Source of the DNA: Mesobacillus persicus
Lineage (GTDB): Bacteria; Bacillota; Bacilli; Bacillales; Cytobacillaceae
DNA: 64,000 bases
Direction: 5' to 3'
Assembly (NCBI RefSeq): GCF_900109925.1
Contig: NZ_FOBW01000006.1
Coordinates: forward strand, 124,001 to 188,000
Positions 54,862-62,689 of the stretch are shown piece after piece (the stretch's first letter is position 1; each line of letters begins with the position of its first letter). The notes beneath the pieces are model-generated. The model had not been told where the DNA came from. It did not search any database and saw only the letters and a list, made by a program, of their open reading frames with translations. A program made the position numbers and the translations under genes.

Positions 54862-55773
54862 ATGAAAAAGCGACAATTAGGCAATTCAGACTTATATGTA
54901 AGCGAGTTAGGGCTTGGATGTATGTCGCTAGGGACGGATGAAAAAAAAGCTCAGGAAATCATTGAGGCCGCCCTTGATACTGGGATCAATTACTTTGACA
55001 CGGCCGACCTTTATGATTTCGGTGAAAATGAACGACTTGTTGGTCAGGCATTAAAAAATGTTCGCGAAAATGTCATCATCGCAACGAAAGTAGGCAACCG
55101 TTGGAACGATACTAAAGACAGCTGGAGCTGGGACCCATCGAAACAATATATTAAAGACGCGGTCAAATCTAGCCTCCATCGTCTACAGACAGACTATATC
55201 GACCTTTATCAGCTCCATGGTGGAACGATTAATGACGCAATCGAAGAAACGATTGAAGCATTTGAGGAGCTAAAAAAGGAAGGGCTTATCCGATACTATG
55301 GCATTTCCTCCATTCGACCAAATGTCATCCGAGAATATATCAAAAAATCTAGCATTGCTTCTGTCATGATGCAATACAGTATTCTTGACAGACGTCCCGA
55401 GGAAGAAGCCCTACCAGTACTACATCAAAATGGAAAAAGTGTTGTTTCAAGAGGATCTGTTGCAAAAGGACTAATAAGTGACCGTTTTTCTGAGAAACTT
55501 TCTGAAAAAGGGTTTCTAGATTACAGCCAGGAGGAACTTCAAAAACTACTTCCGCTTTTAAAAGAAAGATTAGCCTCTTCAAGATCGCTTGAGGAAGTGG
55601 GGCTTCAGTACAATTTAGCAAATCCAGCCGTTGCCTCTGTCGTAACAGGTGCAAGCTCTGTTGAGCAGGTGCGAGCAAATGCACAGGCAGTCCTCTCTCC
55701 TCCCCTTACCGACGAGGAAGTGGACTTAATCAAAAAGCTAACCAAAGCCAATCTTTACAGTGACCATCGGTAA
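54862..55773 (+). CDS. yqkF: Aldo/keto reductase YqkF
   Basis: NADPH-dependent oxidoreductase of the aldo/keto reductase family, 303 residues, TIM barrel. The catalytic tetrad can be read: Asp and Tyr in FDTADLYDFG (about 45-54), Lys in IIATKVGNRW (about 73) and His in LYQLHGG (about 116). The NADP-binding C-terminal region AVASVVTGASSVEQV is present. Natural substrates are unknown. The ATG follows GGGGGTG. It ends at a bidirectional terminator. Confidence 0.92.
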   Translation: MKKRQLGNSDLYVSELGLGCMSLGTDEKKAQEIIEAALDTGINYFDTADLYDFGENERLVGQALKNVRENVIIATKVGNRWNDTKDSWSWDPSKQYIKDAVKSSLHRLQTDYIDLYQLHGGTINDAIEETIEAFEELKKEGLIRYYGISSIRPNVIREYIKKSSIASVMMQYSILDRRPEEEALPVLHQNGKSVVSRGSVAKGLISDRFSEKLSEKGFLDYSQEELQKLLPLLKERLASSRSLEEVGLQYNLANPAVASVVTGASSVEQVRANAQAVLSPPLTDEEVDLIKKLTKANLYSDHR

Positions 55774-55780
55774 TACTATA

Positions 55781-55814
55781 AATTAAAAAAGCAGCCGCAG
55801 CTGCTTTTTTAATT
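55781..55814. terminator. Bidirectional terminator, yqkF and the GrpB-family gene
   Basis: A 14-bp perfect AATTAAAAAAGCAG/CTGCTTTTTTAATT stem has a 6-base loop (55795-55800). The GrpB-family stop codon lies in it. Confidence 0.92.
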
Positions 55815-56336
55815 TGATGGTTTCCATTTGAAAGCCAGGTGTTCCAACTCTTTAATGATTGATTCCTTCTCATCCATATAACCTTCGATATCGTAAGTGT
55901 GCTCTACAGCTGCCCACTGCTTTATTTCTCCATATCTCTTGGCCTGCTCTGGATGAGCCCGCAAATAATCACGGAAAACTAAATGCCGATAAATTTCAGG
56001 ATTTCCTTTTTCAAACGCATGAACATGAAAGGTTCGAACTCCGTTTTCATCACTTTTCTGAAAAAATCGACGCCCTGGTATCCCGTTCTCCCCTTTAGGC
56101 TCATAACCCGCTTTTTCGATTTCCGCTGTTACCGAATCAACCAGGTCCATTCTTTCTGCTTCAATCAGGATATCGATAATTGGTTTGGCACTTAGACCTG
56201 GGACGGATGTACTGCCAATATGATAAATGGCCACCTTCCCGTTGCCAAACAATTCTCTGAACAGGGACTGCTCCTCGTTAAAGCGTTCCTTCCATTGAGG
56301 CGAATATGGTATTACCTCAACCTTTCGTTTACTCAT
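55809..56336 (-). CDS. GrpB/UPF0157 family nucleotidyltransferase-like protein
   Basis: A 175-residue protein of the GrpB family, whose fold resembles minimal nucleotidyltransferases. Visible features are VIPYSPQWKERFNEE at 9-23 and the signature IGSTSVPGLSAKPIIDILIEA at about 42-62, followed by HVHAFEKGNPE. Its biochemical role is unclear; some members are linked to (p)ppGpp or CoA-type reactions by homology only. B. subtilis YqkA contains this domain fused to an acetyltransferase. The gene overlaps yqkE by 4 bases. Confidence 0.85.
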   Translation of the reverse strand: MSKRKVEVIPYSPQWKERFNEEQSLFRELFGNGKVAIYHIGSTSVPGLSAKPIIDILIEAERMDLVDSVTAEIEKAGYEPKGENGIPGRRFFQKSDENGVRTFHVHAFEKGNPEIYRHLVFRDYLRAHPEQAKRYGEIKQWAAVEHTYDIEGYMDEKESIIKELEHLAFKWKPSN

Positions 56337-56593
56337 TTAAATTTCTTCCAATCCATATCGTTTTGCTGGAGGAGTTCTTCAAATGACATATTTTTTTCCC
56401 TTTGACGTTGCTCTTCTCGCTTTCTTTTGGCTTCGGCTTCCTTCTGCGCTTGTTTTTGCTTTTCCTCTACCTCTTTTAGTTCTTGCTGCTTTGCCTTTAA
56501 CTGGGACATCAGGTCTGTATTTAACCGGTCCCCTAAGGTAACAGACTTTTCTTCCTTTTTCGCTTGTGGTCTAGTTTGCTTTTTCTTTTTCAT
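56333..56593 (-). CDS. yqkE: YqkE family coiled-coil protein (DUF3886)
   Basis: An 86-residue, highly charged, coiled-coil protein starting MKKKKQTRPQAKKEEK, with heptad-like KQQELKEVEEKQKQAQKEAEA and the C-terminal MSFEELLQQNDMDWKKFK. The ATG at 56593 has AGAGGG upstream; the open frame extends 17 codons further without a site. Conserved in Bacillus, function unknown. It is the first gene of a two-gene unit with the GrpB-family gene. Confidence 0.8.
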   Translation of the reverse strand: MKKKKQTRPQAKKEEKSVTLGDRLNTDLMSQLKAKQQELKEVEEKQKQAQKEAEAKRKREEQRQREKNMSFEELLQQNDMDWKKFK

Positions 56594-56642
56594 GCTGTAT
56601 TCCCTCTTTTTCTTTTTGATATCGAAATTATACCAAGACCTC

Positions 56643-56677
56643 AAAAAAATAGAAACGTCCCTGCATAGGACGTTTCT
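56643..56677 (-). terminator. Terminator after the thiolase gene
   Basis: A 10-bp AGAAACGTCC/GGACGTTTCT stem (56651-56660 with 56668-56677) has a 7-base loop and seven T on the minus strand. Confidence 0.92.
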
Positions 56678-56690
56678 TTACTATTGGTAC

Positions 56691-57878
56691 CTAAGCTAGC
56701 TCGACTACGGTTGCAACGCCCTGGCCGCCACCTATGCATAATGTCGCCAAACCTGTTTTGGCTTGTCGGCGTTGCATTTCATGAATCAACGTGACAAGGA
56801 TTCTTGCCCCACTTGCTCCAATTGGGTGTCCAAGCGCAATCGCTCCCCCGTTGACATTTAATATTTCTTTATTAAAATTCAGCTCCCGGTCAACCGCTAA
56901 AGATTGTGCCGCAAACGCTTCGTTTGCCTCGATCAGTTCAATTTCCTCCATGGTCACTCCGGCCTTTGTAAGAGCCTTTTTGACGGCAGTTACAGGACCA
57001 ATTCCCATGATGCTTGGATCAACACCAGCATTGGCATTTGCTTTAATCACAACGAGTGGCTTGATTCCTAACTCTTCTGCTTTCTTGCGGCTCATTACAA
57101 TTAGTGCTGCTGCCCCATCATTAATCCCCGATGCATTGCCTGCGGTTACACTTCCATCTTTCTTAAAAGCTGGACGTAGACCGGCTAACTTTTCTGCAGT
57201 CGATCCTTTTTTGGGATACTCATCTGTATCAAATACAATCGGGTCTCCTTTGCGCTGAGGGATATTTACTGGAATGATTTCATCCTTAAATTTTCCGCCT
57301 TCAATCGCTTTGACTGCATTTGCTTGGCTTCGTGCTGAGAACTCGTCTTGTTCTTCACGGCTTATCTCATATTTTGTACAAAGGTTCTCTGCCGTTATCC
57401 CCATATGGTAATCATTAAACGCGCACCACAACCCATCCGTTATCATGCTATCTACGAGCTTTTGATCACCCATTTTAAAACCTTCTCGGGCATTATTTAA
57501 TAGATAAGGTGCTTGGCTCATATTCTCCATCCCACCCGCTACAATTACATCGGCATCTCCTGCGACAATTGCCTGCATCGCAAGGTGAACGGCCTTTAAC
57601 CCTGACCCACAGACTTTGTTAATGGTCATTGCTGGGACAGTCTCTGGAAAACCCGCTTTAATCGCCGCTTGTCTTGCTGGGTTTTGACCTAACCCTGCTT
57701 GAAGCACATTCCCAAGAATGACCTCATCTACCTGAGATGCTTCGAGACCAACTTTTTCTAAAGCACCTTTTATCACTGTAGCCCCTAATTCTGGAGCTGA
57801 AACACTCTTTAAACTACCATTAAAACTTCCAATCGCTGTTCTTGCTGCACTTACAATCACTACGTCATTATTTGACAT
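56691..57878 (-). CDS. Acetyl-CoA C-acetyltransferase (thiolase)
   Basis: Condenses two acetyl-CoA to acetoacetyl-CoA, or runs in reverse in fatty acid and acetoacetate use. The product has 395 residues. The nucleophile is in [12 protein letters not shown] (Cys near 88). The family signatures [19 protein letters not shown] near 342 and CIGGGQGV near 380 supply the His and second Cys. No CoA-transferase or dehydrogenase partner lies beside it. The ATG follows AAAGGGATGG. MmgA, AtoB and ThlA types cannot be separated by eye. Confidence 0.94.
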   Translation of the reverse strand: MSNNDVVIVSAARTAIGSFNGSLKSVSAPELGATVIKGALEKVGLEASQVDEVILGNVLQAGLGQNPARQAAIKAGFPETVPAMTINKVCGSGLKAVHLAMQAIVAGDADVIVAGGMENMSQAPYLLNNAREGFKMGDQKLVDSMITDGLWCAFNDYHMGITAENLCTKYEISREEQDEFSARSQANAVKAIEGGKFKDEIIPVNIPQRKGDPIVFDTDEYPKKGSTAEKLAGLRPAFKKDGSVTAGNASGINDGAAALIVMSRKKAEELGIKPLVVIKANANAGVDPSIMGIGPVTAVKKALTKAGVTMEEIELIEANEAFAAQSLAVDRELNFNKEILNVNGGAIALGHPIGASGARILVTLIHEMQRRQAKTGLATLCIGGGQGVATVVELA

Positions 57879-58098
57879 CTATTCCATCCCTTTCTAATCT
57901 TTTACTTTCTTAACTAATTCGAGTGTACCGTTCGTTTTCCCTTTTAAATTCATAAAGTTTTGTGACCTTCTTCCGCTAAAGCAAGGGCGATATCTGTTAT
58001 TAACCACCTCTACTCGTACTCGTTACAATTTATATGCATAGGCAATGAACTTGAAGCCATCTTATTAGTGAATGTACTTTTAGAAGGGAGTTATCCAA

Positions 58099-58233
58099 AT
58101 GAGCAGAAAGCGCGATAAGGGCTACAGCCAAAATGGCAAACCAAACGCTGACAATGTAAAACAAAAGATTGCTGCCGAAGAACTAGATCGAGCAATCCAC
58201 CCAACGAATCGTCAAAGTAAAAGTGAAGGTTAA
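58099..58233 (+). CDS. 44-residue hydrophilic protein of unknown function
   Basis: A strong AGAAGGGAG site 8 bases before the ATG opens a 44-codon frame starting MSRKRDKGYSQNGKPNADN and ending in QSKSEG. It is rich in Lys, Arg, Asn and Gln, with a short amphipathic centre (VKQKIAAEELDRAI) and no membrane segment. A good terminator follows 22 bases later, so it forms its own unit. Its size and composition are similar to minor small acid-soluble spore proteins, but I do not recognise the family. Confidence 0.65.
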   Translation: MSRKRDKGYSQNGKPNADNVKQKIAAEELDRAIHPTNRQSKSEG

Positions 58234-58254
58234 GAGAAGCAAGCAGATATTAAA

Positions 58255-58283
58255 AGTCGCCCTAATAGGAGCGGCTTTTTTTT
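58255..58283 (+). terminator. Terminator after the 44-residue gene
   Basis: AGTCGC/GCGGCT arms (58255-58260 with 58271-58276), extended inward with a mismatch, are followed by eight T. Confidence 0.8.
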
Positions 58284-58342
58284 CTGTTTGCCACACCTCA
58301 GATGGTAAAATAAAAGGAAAAGGTATTCCGGAGGTTTCCAAG

Positions 58343-59251
58343 ATGAAAAGGTTGTTGCGTTTTACTATTACTTTTCTAGCTCTTTTCACCACGTTAGGAA
58401 TTTATACGACGAATCGAATCATGTTCATAAAAAATAAAAAGGAGGAAGAAATTTTAAACAGAGATGAGGAAGCAGGGTTTCTGAGGCTGTCTGAGTTTAA
58501 TGCCCTTCCGAAAAGAGAAGTTTCCATCTTGTCTCCTTTTGGCTATTCCTTGAACGCGACTGTCGTTGAGCCTTGGGAAACCGATCGCTACATGATTTTT
58601 TGCCATGGAGTAACAGAGAGCAAAATGTCCTCGGTCAAGTATATGAATCTGTTTATAAATCGAGGGTATAACGCTGTCATCTATGACCAACGCAGGCACG
58701 GTGGTTCTGGGGGCAAAACAACTAGCTATGGCTTTTATGAAAAGTTTGACTTGAAGGCCGTTGTTGATTGGCTTAAAGAAGATCGGAAGGAGACAAATCT
58801 CTCCTTTGGAATTCATGGAGAATCTATGGGGGCGGCAACGATGCTGCAGTATGCAGGGATGCTTGAGGACACGGCTGCCTTTTACATTGCAGATTGTCCC
58901 TACTCTGATTTTGGGGAACAATTATCTCACAGAGTAAAAGAAGATGTTAAACTCCCACCAAGAATGATGCTTCCCATCGCCAGCTTATTCTTGAAAATCC
59001 GAGACCGATATCCACTTAAAGATGTTTCGCCTATTTCTGCTGTCGAGAACATCGAGAAGCCCGTTTTGTTTATTCACAGCAAAAGCGATGACTATATCCT
59101 TCCTCATATGACAGAAAAGCTTTTTGCTCGAAAAAAAGGCCCAAAACAGCTATTTCTTGCTGAGAACGGAGTACATGCTCGGTCCTTGATGGAAAACCAA
59201 AAGGAGTATGAACAGGTGTTAGACGAGTTTTTTATAAAGTATGTACTATAG
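58343..59251 (+). CDS. yqkD: Alpha/beta hydrolase YqkD
   Basis: Membrane-anchored serine hydrolase of 302 residues from the ATG at 58343, which has GGAGG 8 bases upstream. The N-terminal anchor is at residues 6-22. The core has the oxyanion region FCHGVTESK at 87-95, DQRRHGGSGG at 115-124 and the nucleophile elbow HGESMGA with Ser161. The catalytic Asp is probable in HSKSDDYI near 252, and His in ENGVHARS near 284. Substrate unknown. The longer open frame starting at 58223 overlaps the terminator and the 44-residue gene, so it is rejected. Confidence 0.9.
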   Translation: MKRLLRFTITFLALFTTLGIYTTNRIMFIKNKKEEEILNRDEEAGFLRLSEFNALPKREVSILSPFGYSLNATVVEPWETDRYMIFCHGVTESKMSSVKYMNLFINRGYNAVIYDQRRHGGSGGKTTSYGFYEKFDLKAVVDWLKEDRKETNLSFGIHGESMGAATMLQYAGMLEDTAAFYIADCPYSDFGEQLSHRVKEDVKLPPRMMLPIASLFLKIRDRYPLKDVSPISAVENIEKPVLFIHSKSDDYILPHMTEKLFARKKGPKQLFLAENGVHARSLMENQKEYEQVLDEFFIKYVL

Positions 59252-59283
59252 ATTTTTCCTTTCAACCCTCCTAGGTGAAGAGA

Positions 59284-59318
59284 AAAGTGGGGTCTCATTA
59301 CGAGGCCCCACTTCTTTC
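59284..59318. terminator. Terminator between yqkD and yqkB
   Basis: A 12-bp AAGTGGGGTCTC/GAGGCCCCACTT stem with one G-T pair (59284-59295 with 59301-59312) has a 5-base loop. T-rich tails occur on both strands. Confidence 0.88.
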
Positions 59319-59326
59319 GTCCATTA

Positions 59327-59656
59327 TTATTCCTCTTTTGTTTTATCAATCAAGCTCATACAAGGATTAAAATATTGATTTGGACTCTTCAACACAAAAC
59401 AGCCCTTATGCTCGGCAAAATCAATGATCATTTTCTCATCGAAGAACACTTCCTTCGATTTTTCCATGAAAACAGGTAGCCCGTTTGTTTCCATTTCCCG
59501 ATCCGTTTCATATGGCCTTGATATAAACCAAAGCATTGCCGTTCCACTGACAGAACAGCAATTCTTTGTATCGTATTCAATTCTAAAAACACCTTGTTTT
59601 CCAGCTGTTCTCTCAGTTAATTTCTTTTCTGCTGCTTCTGTAATTGTAAGCTGCAT
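59327..59656 (-). CDS. yqkB: HesB/YqkB family Fe-S assembly-like protein
   Basis: A 109-residue protein of the Fe-S biosynthesis (HesB/IscA) fold from the ATG at 59656, with AAGGTGGGG upstream. Cysteines include the CC pair (KNCCSVSG) near residue 33, and Cys in HKGCFVL and FNPCMSL; the arrangement differs from the classic IscA CGCG tail. YqkB members may bind metal or help in cluster assembly, but the role is unproven. It is convergent with yqkD. Confidence 0.8.
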   Translation of the reverse strand: MQLTITEAAEKKLTERTAGKQGVFRIEYDTKNCCSVSGTAMLWFISRPYETDREMETNGLPVFMEKSKEVFFDEKMIIDFAEHKGCFVLKSPNQYFNPCMSLIDKTKEE

Positions 59657-59789
59657 CTTCTTCCCCACCTTCTTTGCTGTTCCTCGTCTATTTTAACATG
59701 AGTGGGCATATGAGTGGTTATACTTGCTTTTTTGCTTATTAGATTTTACTATTGGTAAAAATTAGTGCAAAAAGAAGGAGATGCTTTTT

Positions 59790-59990
59790 ATGTCAAAAGT
59801 ACAGATTAAAGTTAATGACAATGGCTCATTGCGTATAACAGGAGATGTTGAATTAATTGACGGCGAGGGAAATGCCTATGAGACAAAACCTACTTTTTCG
59901 CTTTGTCGCTGTGGCCTAAGCAATAAAAAGCCCTTTTGTGATGGAAGCCACAAAGGGAAGTTTGAGTCGGCCGTTCGTGCCGACACCTAA
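59790..59990 (+). CDS. CDGSH-type [2Fe-2S] protein
   Basis: A 66-residue protein with one complete CDGSH iron-sulfur motif: CRCGLSNKKPFCDGSH, supplying three Cys and one His for a [2Fe-2S] cluster. The ATG at 59790 is 9 bases after AGAAGGAG, rather than the ATG that overlaps the site. Redox or electron-transfer function is inferred from the family; a specific partner is not known. It is followed by a terminator and faces the yqjX-type gene. Confidence 0.9.
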   Translation: MSKVQIKVNDNGSLRITGDVELIDGEGNAYETKPTFSLCRCGLSNKKPFCDGSHKGKFESAVRADT

Positions 59991-60060
59991 AAGAGATGGG
60001 CTTTTCCTATTCAGAAGTTGTACCCACCAAGCAAGGGCCATGCCTTTGCTTCTGTTTTCT

Positions 60061-60090
60061 AGGCTCTTAGTTTGAGAAAAGAGCCTTTTT
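60061..60090 (+). terminator. Terminator of the CDGSH gene
   Basis: An 8-bp AGGCTCTT/AAGAGCCT stem (60061-60068 with 60079-60086) is followed by TTTTTC. It also abuts the 3' end of the convergent YolD-family gene. Confidence 0.85.
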
Positions 60091-60429
60091 CTAAGATTCA
60101 TCGATGACACTAACATCAACAATTTTCGAAAGTCCAATACGGTGGAGTTCTTCAAAATTATCAACGATGTGAAGCTTACTTGCCATTGAATCCCAATAAT
60201 GAATTTTACCAATTAAAAGCTCATATTTCTGCCACCGATAATGTGTAATCGCTACTGAATGATTTAATTCCATTGCCTCAAGGATGGTTTCATTCATCCT
60301 TTCAAGCTGCTGCTCATCCAGTTCCTTCTCCTTTTCATCTTCATCTTCTTTCACCCAGTCCCTGAGCATCCTTACATGTTCAGGAAGCATCATTGACGTC
60401 CATTTGATCTTTCCGCGATCACGAATCAT
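60091..60429 (-). CDS. yqjX: YolD-like family protein (YqjX)
   Basis: A 112-residue protein of the YolD-like family (starting MIRDRGKIKWTSMMLPEHVRMLRDW), whose members accompany UvrX/YqjW-type Y-family polymerases. The ATG at 60429 has GGAGGACAACA upstream. The centre is very acidic (KEDEDEKEKELDEQQLE). A C-terminal WQKYELLIGKIHYWDS block resembles an SH3-like fold. It is 48 bases past the polymerase gene in one LexA-controlled unit. Function is unknown. Confidence 0.88.
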   Translation of the reverse strand: MIRDRGKIKWTSMMLPEHVRMLRDWVKEDEDEKEKELDEQQLERMNETILEAMELNHSVAITHYRWQKYELLIGKIHYWDSMASKLHIVDNFEELHRIGLSKIVDVSVIDES

Positions 60430-60477
60430 TGTTGTCCTCCTAGCTAACAAGTTTATTTAGTGCGGCTTATCCGTCCT

Positions 60478-61737
60478 TTAACCCTTATGACCACCAACCA
60501 GCTTTGCTCTATGGAGAGCAGTTCCTGCCGGTGTATAGGAAACGGCCCGAAGCAGTGCCGTCGAACCATGACGGGCCCGAATTTGATCCATTGCATAACC
60601 TAACTGATGACGCCTCCAACCATCTGGATCAAAAAGATCGAGTTGAAATTGGGTATCCTGGGTCAGGTTTCCCAGTGAAACTGAAATGCTGCGCACCGTC
60701 TTTCCACTGTAGTTTTCTGAAAATAACTCCAGGCAAACAGCATAAAGCTCCATTGTAATATTGGTGGGTTCATCGACTGTTCTTGAGCGGTGAAAGCCTC
60801 CACCAAATTCATCCTGACTATAGCCGATGCCAAAGCTGATTGTGCGACCAGCCTTCCCATGACTTCTTGCCCTGCGTGCCACCTCTTCACATATTTCGAG
60901 AATGACATTTTTAATTTCCTCTTTCTCCTTGTAATCCCGGAGGAGAATCTGGCTTTTGCCAAAGCTAATCTGTCCCTCGATAATCGGAGCTCCAATCTCA
61001 GAGAAATCAATCCCCCAAGCATGGTGGTACAACTGATTTCCCATAATGCCAAACTTTTTCTCTAGCTTTTCAAGATCATACCGCGCAAGCTGGCCAACAG
61101 TGAAGATTCCCATACTGTTTAGCGTCTTTTCCACCCTCCGACCAATCCCCCACATTTCACGTAGTGGCGACACTTTCCAAAGTTTTTGCTGAACATCTTT
61201 ATACGTCCACTCAGCAACGCCCTTTTTCTTTGCTTCCAAATCAAGACAAAGTTTGGCCATCAGCATATTAGGTCCAATGCCAACAGCGCACGGAAGCTGA
61301 AACTCCCGTTCAATGTCATCCCTAATTTTTTCAGCAATCGCCCAGGCACTACCGAACAGCTTTGTTGTTCCATCTACCTTTATAAAACTCTCATCCACAC
61401 TGTATGTATGGATCGCTTCCTTTGGGGCATAACGGTTAAACACTCTTGAAATTTCAGTAGAGATTCGTAAATACGTAGACATTTGAGGATCCACAATCGT
61501 AATTCGAGGGTCCTTTGGAATTTCAAACAATCTTGATCCCGTTTTAATGCCAAATTCTTTTTTTAAGCGGGGAGATGCGGCGAGGACGACACTTCCAGAA
61601 CGGTCCGTATTTCCAACGACAGCAAGATAACAGTCCTGAGGGTCCAGTCCGAGCATAACCGCGGAGCAACTTGCATAGAAGCTCTTCATATCCACGCATA
61701 GAATTTGATTTTGCGTCATGTTGCTATAATCGAACAT
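60478..61737 (-). CDS. yqjW: Y-family DNA polymerase YqjW (UvrX-type)
   Basis: Error-prone translesion polymerase of the UmuC/DinB superfamily, 419 residues. The palm carries the catalytic acidic residues in CVDMKSFYASC (Asp16) and YSVDESFI (Asp and Glu near 112). The family GIGPNMLMAKLCLDLEAKKK and the helix-hairpin-helix (MWGIGRRVEKTL) are present. The little-finger domain ends near 360. In B. subtilis this operon belongs to the SOS regulon; a LexA box lies 36 bases upstream. The ATG follows GGAGGTAGAGGA. Confidence 0.93.
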   Translation of the reverse strand: MFDYSNMTQNQILCVDMKSFYASCSAVMLGLDPQDCYLAVVGNTDRSGSVVLAASPRLKKEFGIKTGSRLFEIPKDPRITIVDPQMSTYLRISTEISRVFNRYAPKEAIHTYSVDESFIKVDGTTKLFGSAWAIAEKIRDDIEREFQLPCAVGIGPNMLMAKLCLDLEAKKKGVAEWTYKDVQQKLWKVSPLREMWGIGRRVEKTLNSMGIFTVGQLARYDLEKLEKKFGIMGNQLYHHAWGIDFSEIGAPIIEGQISFGKSQILLRDYKEKEEIKNVILEICEEVARRARSHGKAGRTISFGIGYSQDEFGGGFHRSRTVDEPTNITMELYAVCLELFSENYSGKTVRSISVSLGNLTQDTQFQLDLFDPDGWRRHQLGYAMDQIRARHGSTALLRAVSYTPAGTALHRAKLVGGHKG

Positions 61738-61773
61738 TCCTCTACCTCCTCCCCGATACTTCTTCTAGCGAAA

Positions 61774-61785
61774 GAACATTTGTTC
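61774..61785 (-). promoter_or_regulatory. LexA (DinR) box upstream of yqjW
   Basis: The palindrome GAACAAATGTTC fits the core of the Bacillus SOS box CGAACNNNNGTTCG except for the outermost bases. Position 36-47 bases before the yqjW start fits promoter repression. Confidence 0.88.
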
Positions 61786-61847
61786 CTAATTTAGTATATT
61801 CATTATCTTAAGCGAATATGCGTTCGGTTTCAATGGAAAATTTCAAC

Positions 61848-61880
61848 CAAAAAAACCAGCTGTAGTATACACAACTGGTT
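61848..61880 (-). terminator. Terminator of yqjP-yqjQ
   Basis: AACCAG/CTGGTT arms (61854-61859 with 61875-61880) have a paired inner part and seven T on the minus strand, just past yqjQ. Confidence 0.8.
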
Positions 61881-61887
61881 CTCCCCA

Positions 61888-62685
61888 TTATTTTTGATTA
61901 AATGCGCGCCTGCCGAGTCGTTCAAAAACCCGTGGAAAAAGCGCGTAAATCATACTGCCTGCATTCATCCAGCGAGGCAAATTGATTTCTCTTGTCCTCG
62001 TCATCATCCGCTCAACAACTTGTTTAGCGACATATTCTGGTTGTAGCATAAACCTCTTAACATTTTTGACATACGTCCCCTGTTCATCTGCAATTTGAAA
62101 AAAGTTGGTAGCAATTGGGCCAGGGTTGACTGCAGTGACAAAAATGCCCGCATCCTTTAGTTCCAATCGAAGGCTGTTCGTATAGCCAAGGACAGCATGT
62201 TTTGTGGCAGAATATACGCTTGATTTTGGCGTAGCAATTTTACCAGCCTGAGAAGCAATGTTGATGATATGTCCGCTACCTCTCTCCCTCATACTCGGAA
62301 GAACCATGGACGTACAAGCCATTAATCCAAACACATTCACCTCGAACATGAACTTAATCTCTTCCATATTCGTTTCATGTGCATGACGGAAAATACCAAA
62401 ACCAGCGTTGTTGACCAGAATATCGACGTGACCGATTTCAGAAAGGACCTCATTAAAGACATCACGCACCGCAACGGTGTCAGCAACATCTAAACTTTTA
62501 ACGATGACTTGCACACCTGTTCCCTGTTCAAGCTCTTCTTTTAACCTTTCAAGCTTTTCAACATTACGGGCGAGAAGAACAAGATTGGCTCCGTAGTTTG
62601 CTGAGAGCCGAGCCATTTCTGCTCCGATTCCGCCTGATGCTCCAGTGATGATTATGTTTTTGCCTACTAAACGATTATGTACCAA
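61888..62685 (-). CDS. yqjQ: Short-chain dehydrogenase/reductase YqjQ
   Basis: NAD(P)-dependent SDR of 265 residues from a TTG start at 62685, 7 bases after GGGAGG that lies within the end of yqjP. The cofactor motif TGASGGIG is near residue 14 and NNAGFG near 91. The catalytic Ser-Tyr-Lys is in IASQAG and YSATK near 158-163. The C-terminal MINLPRWMNAGSMIYA-like segment suggests membrane association, typical of this subgroup. Substrate unknown. It follows yqjP by 4 bases. Confidence 0.9.
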   Translation of the reverse strand: MVHNRLVGKNIIITGASGGIGAEMARLSANYGANLVLLARNVEKLERLKEELEQGTGVQVIVKSLDVADTVAVRDVFNEVLSEIGHVDILVNNAGFGIFRHAHETNMEEIKFMFEVNVFGLMACTSMVLPSMRERGSGHIINIASQAGKIATPKSSVYSATKHAVLGYTNSLRLELKDAGIFVTAVNPGPIATNFFQIADEQGTYVKNVKRFMLQPEYVAKQVVERMMTRTREINLPRWMNAGSMIYALFPRVFERLGRRAFNQK

Positions 62686-62689
62686 ACTC

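Noticed and set aside
57900-58020. 37-codon minus-strand frame before the thiolase as a leader-peptide gene
   Set aside because: Its possible GTG start lacks a proper binding site, and the frame competes with other broken frames, so a real peptide is not supported.
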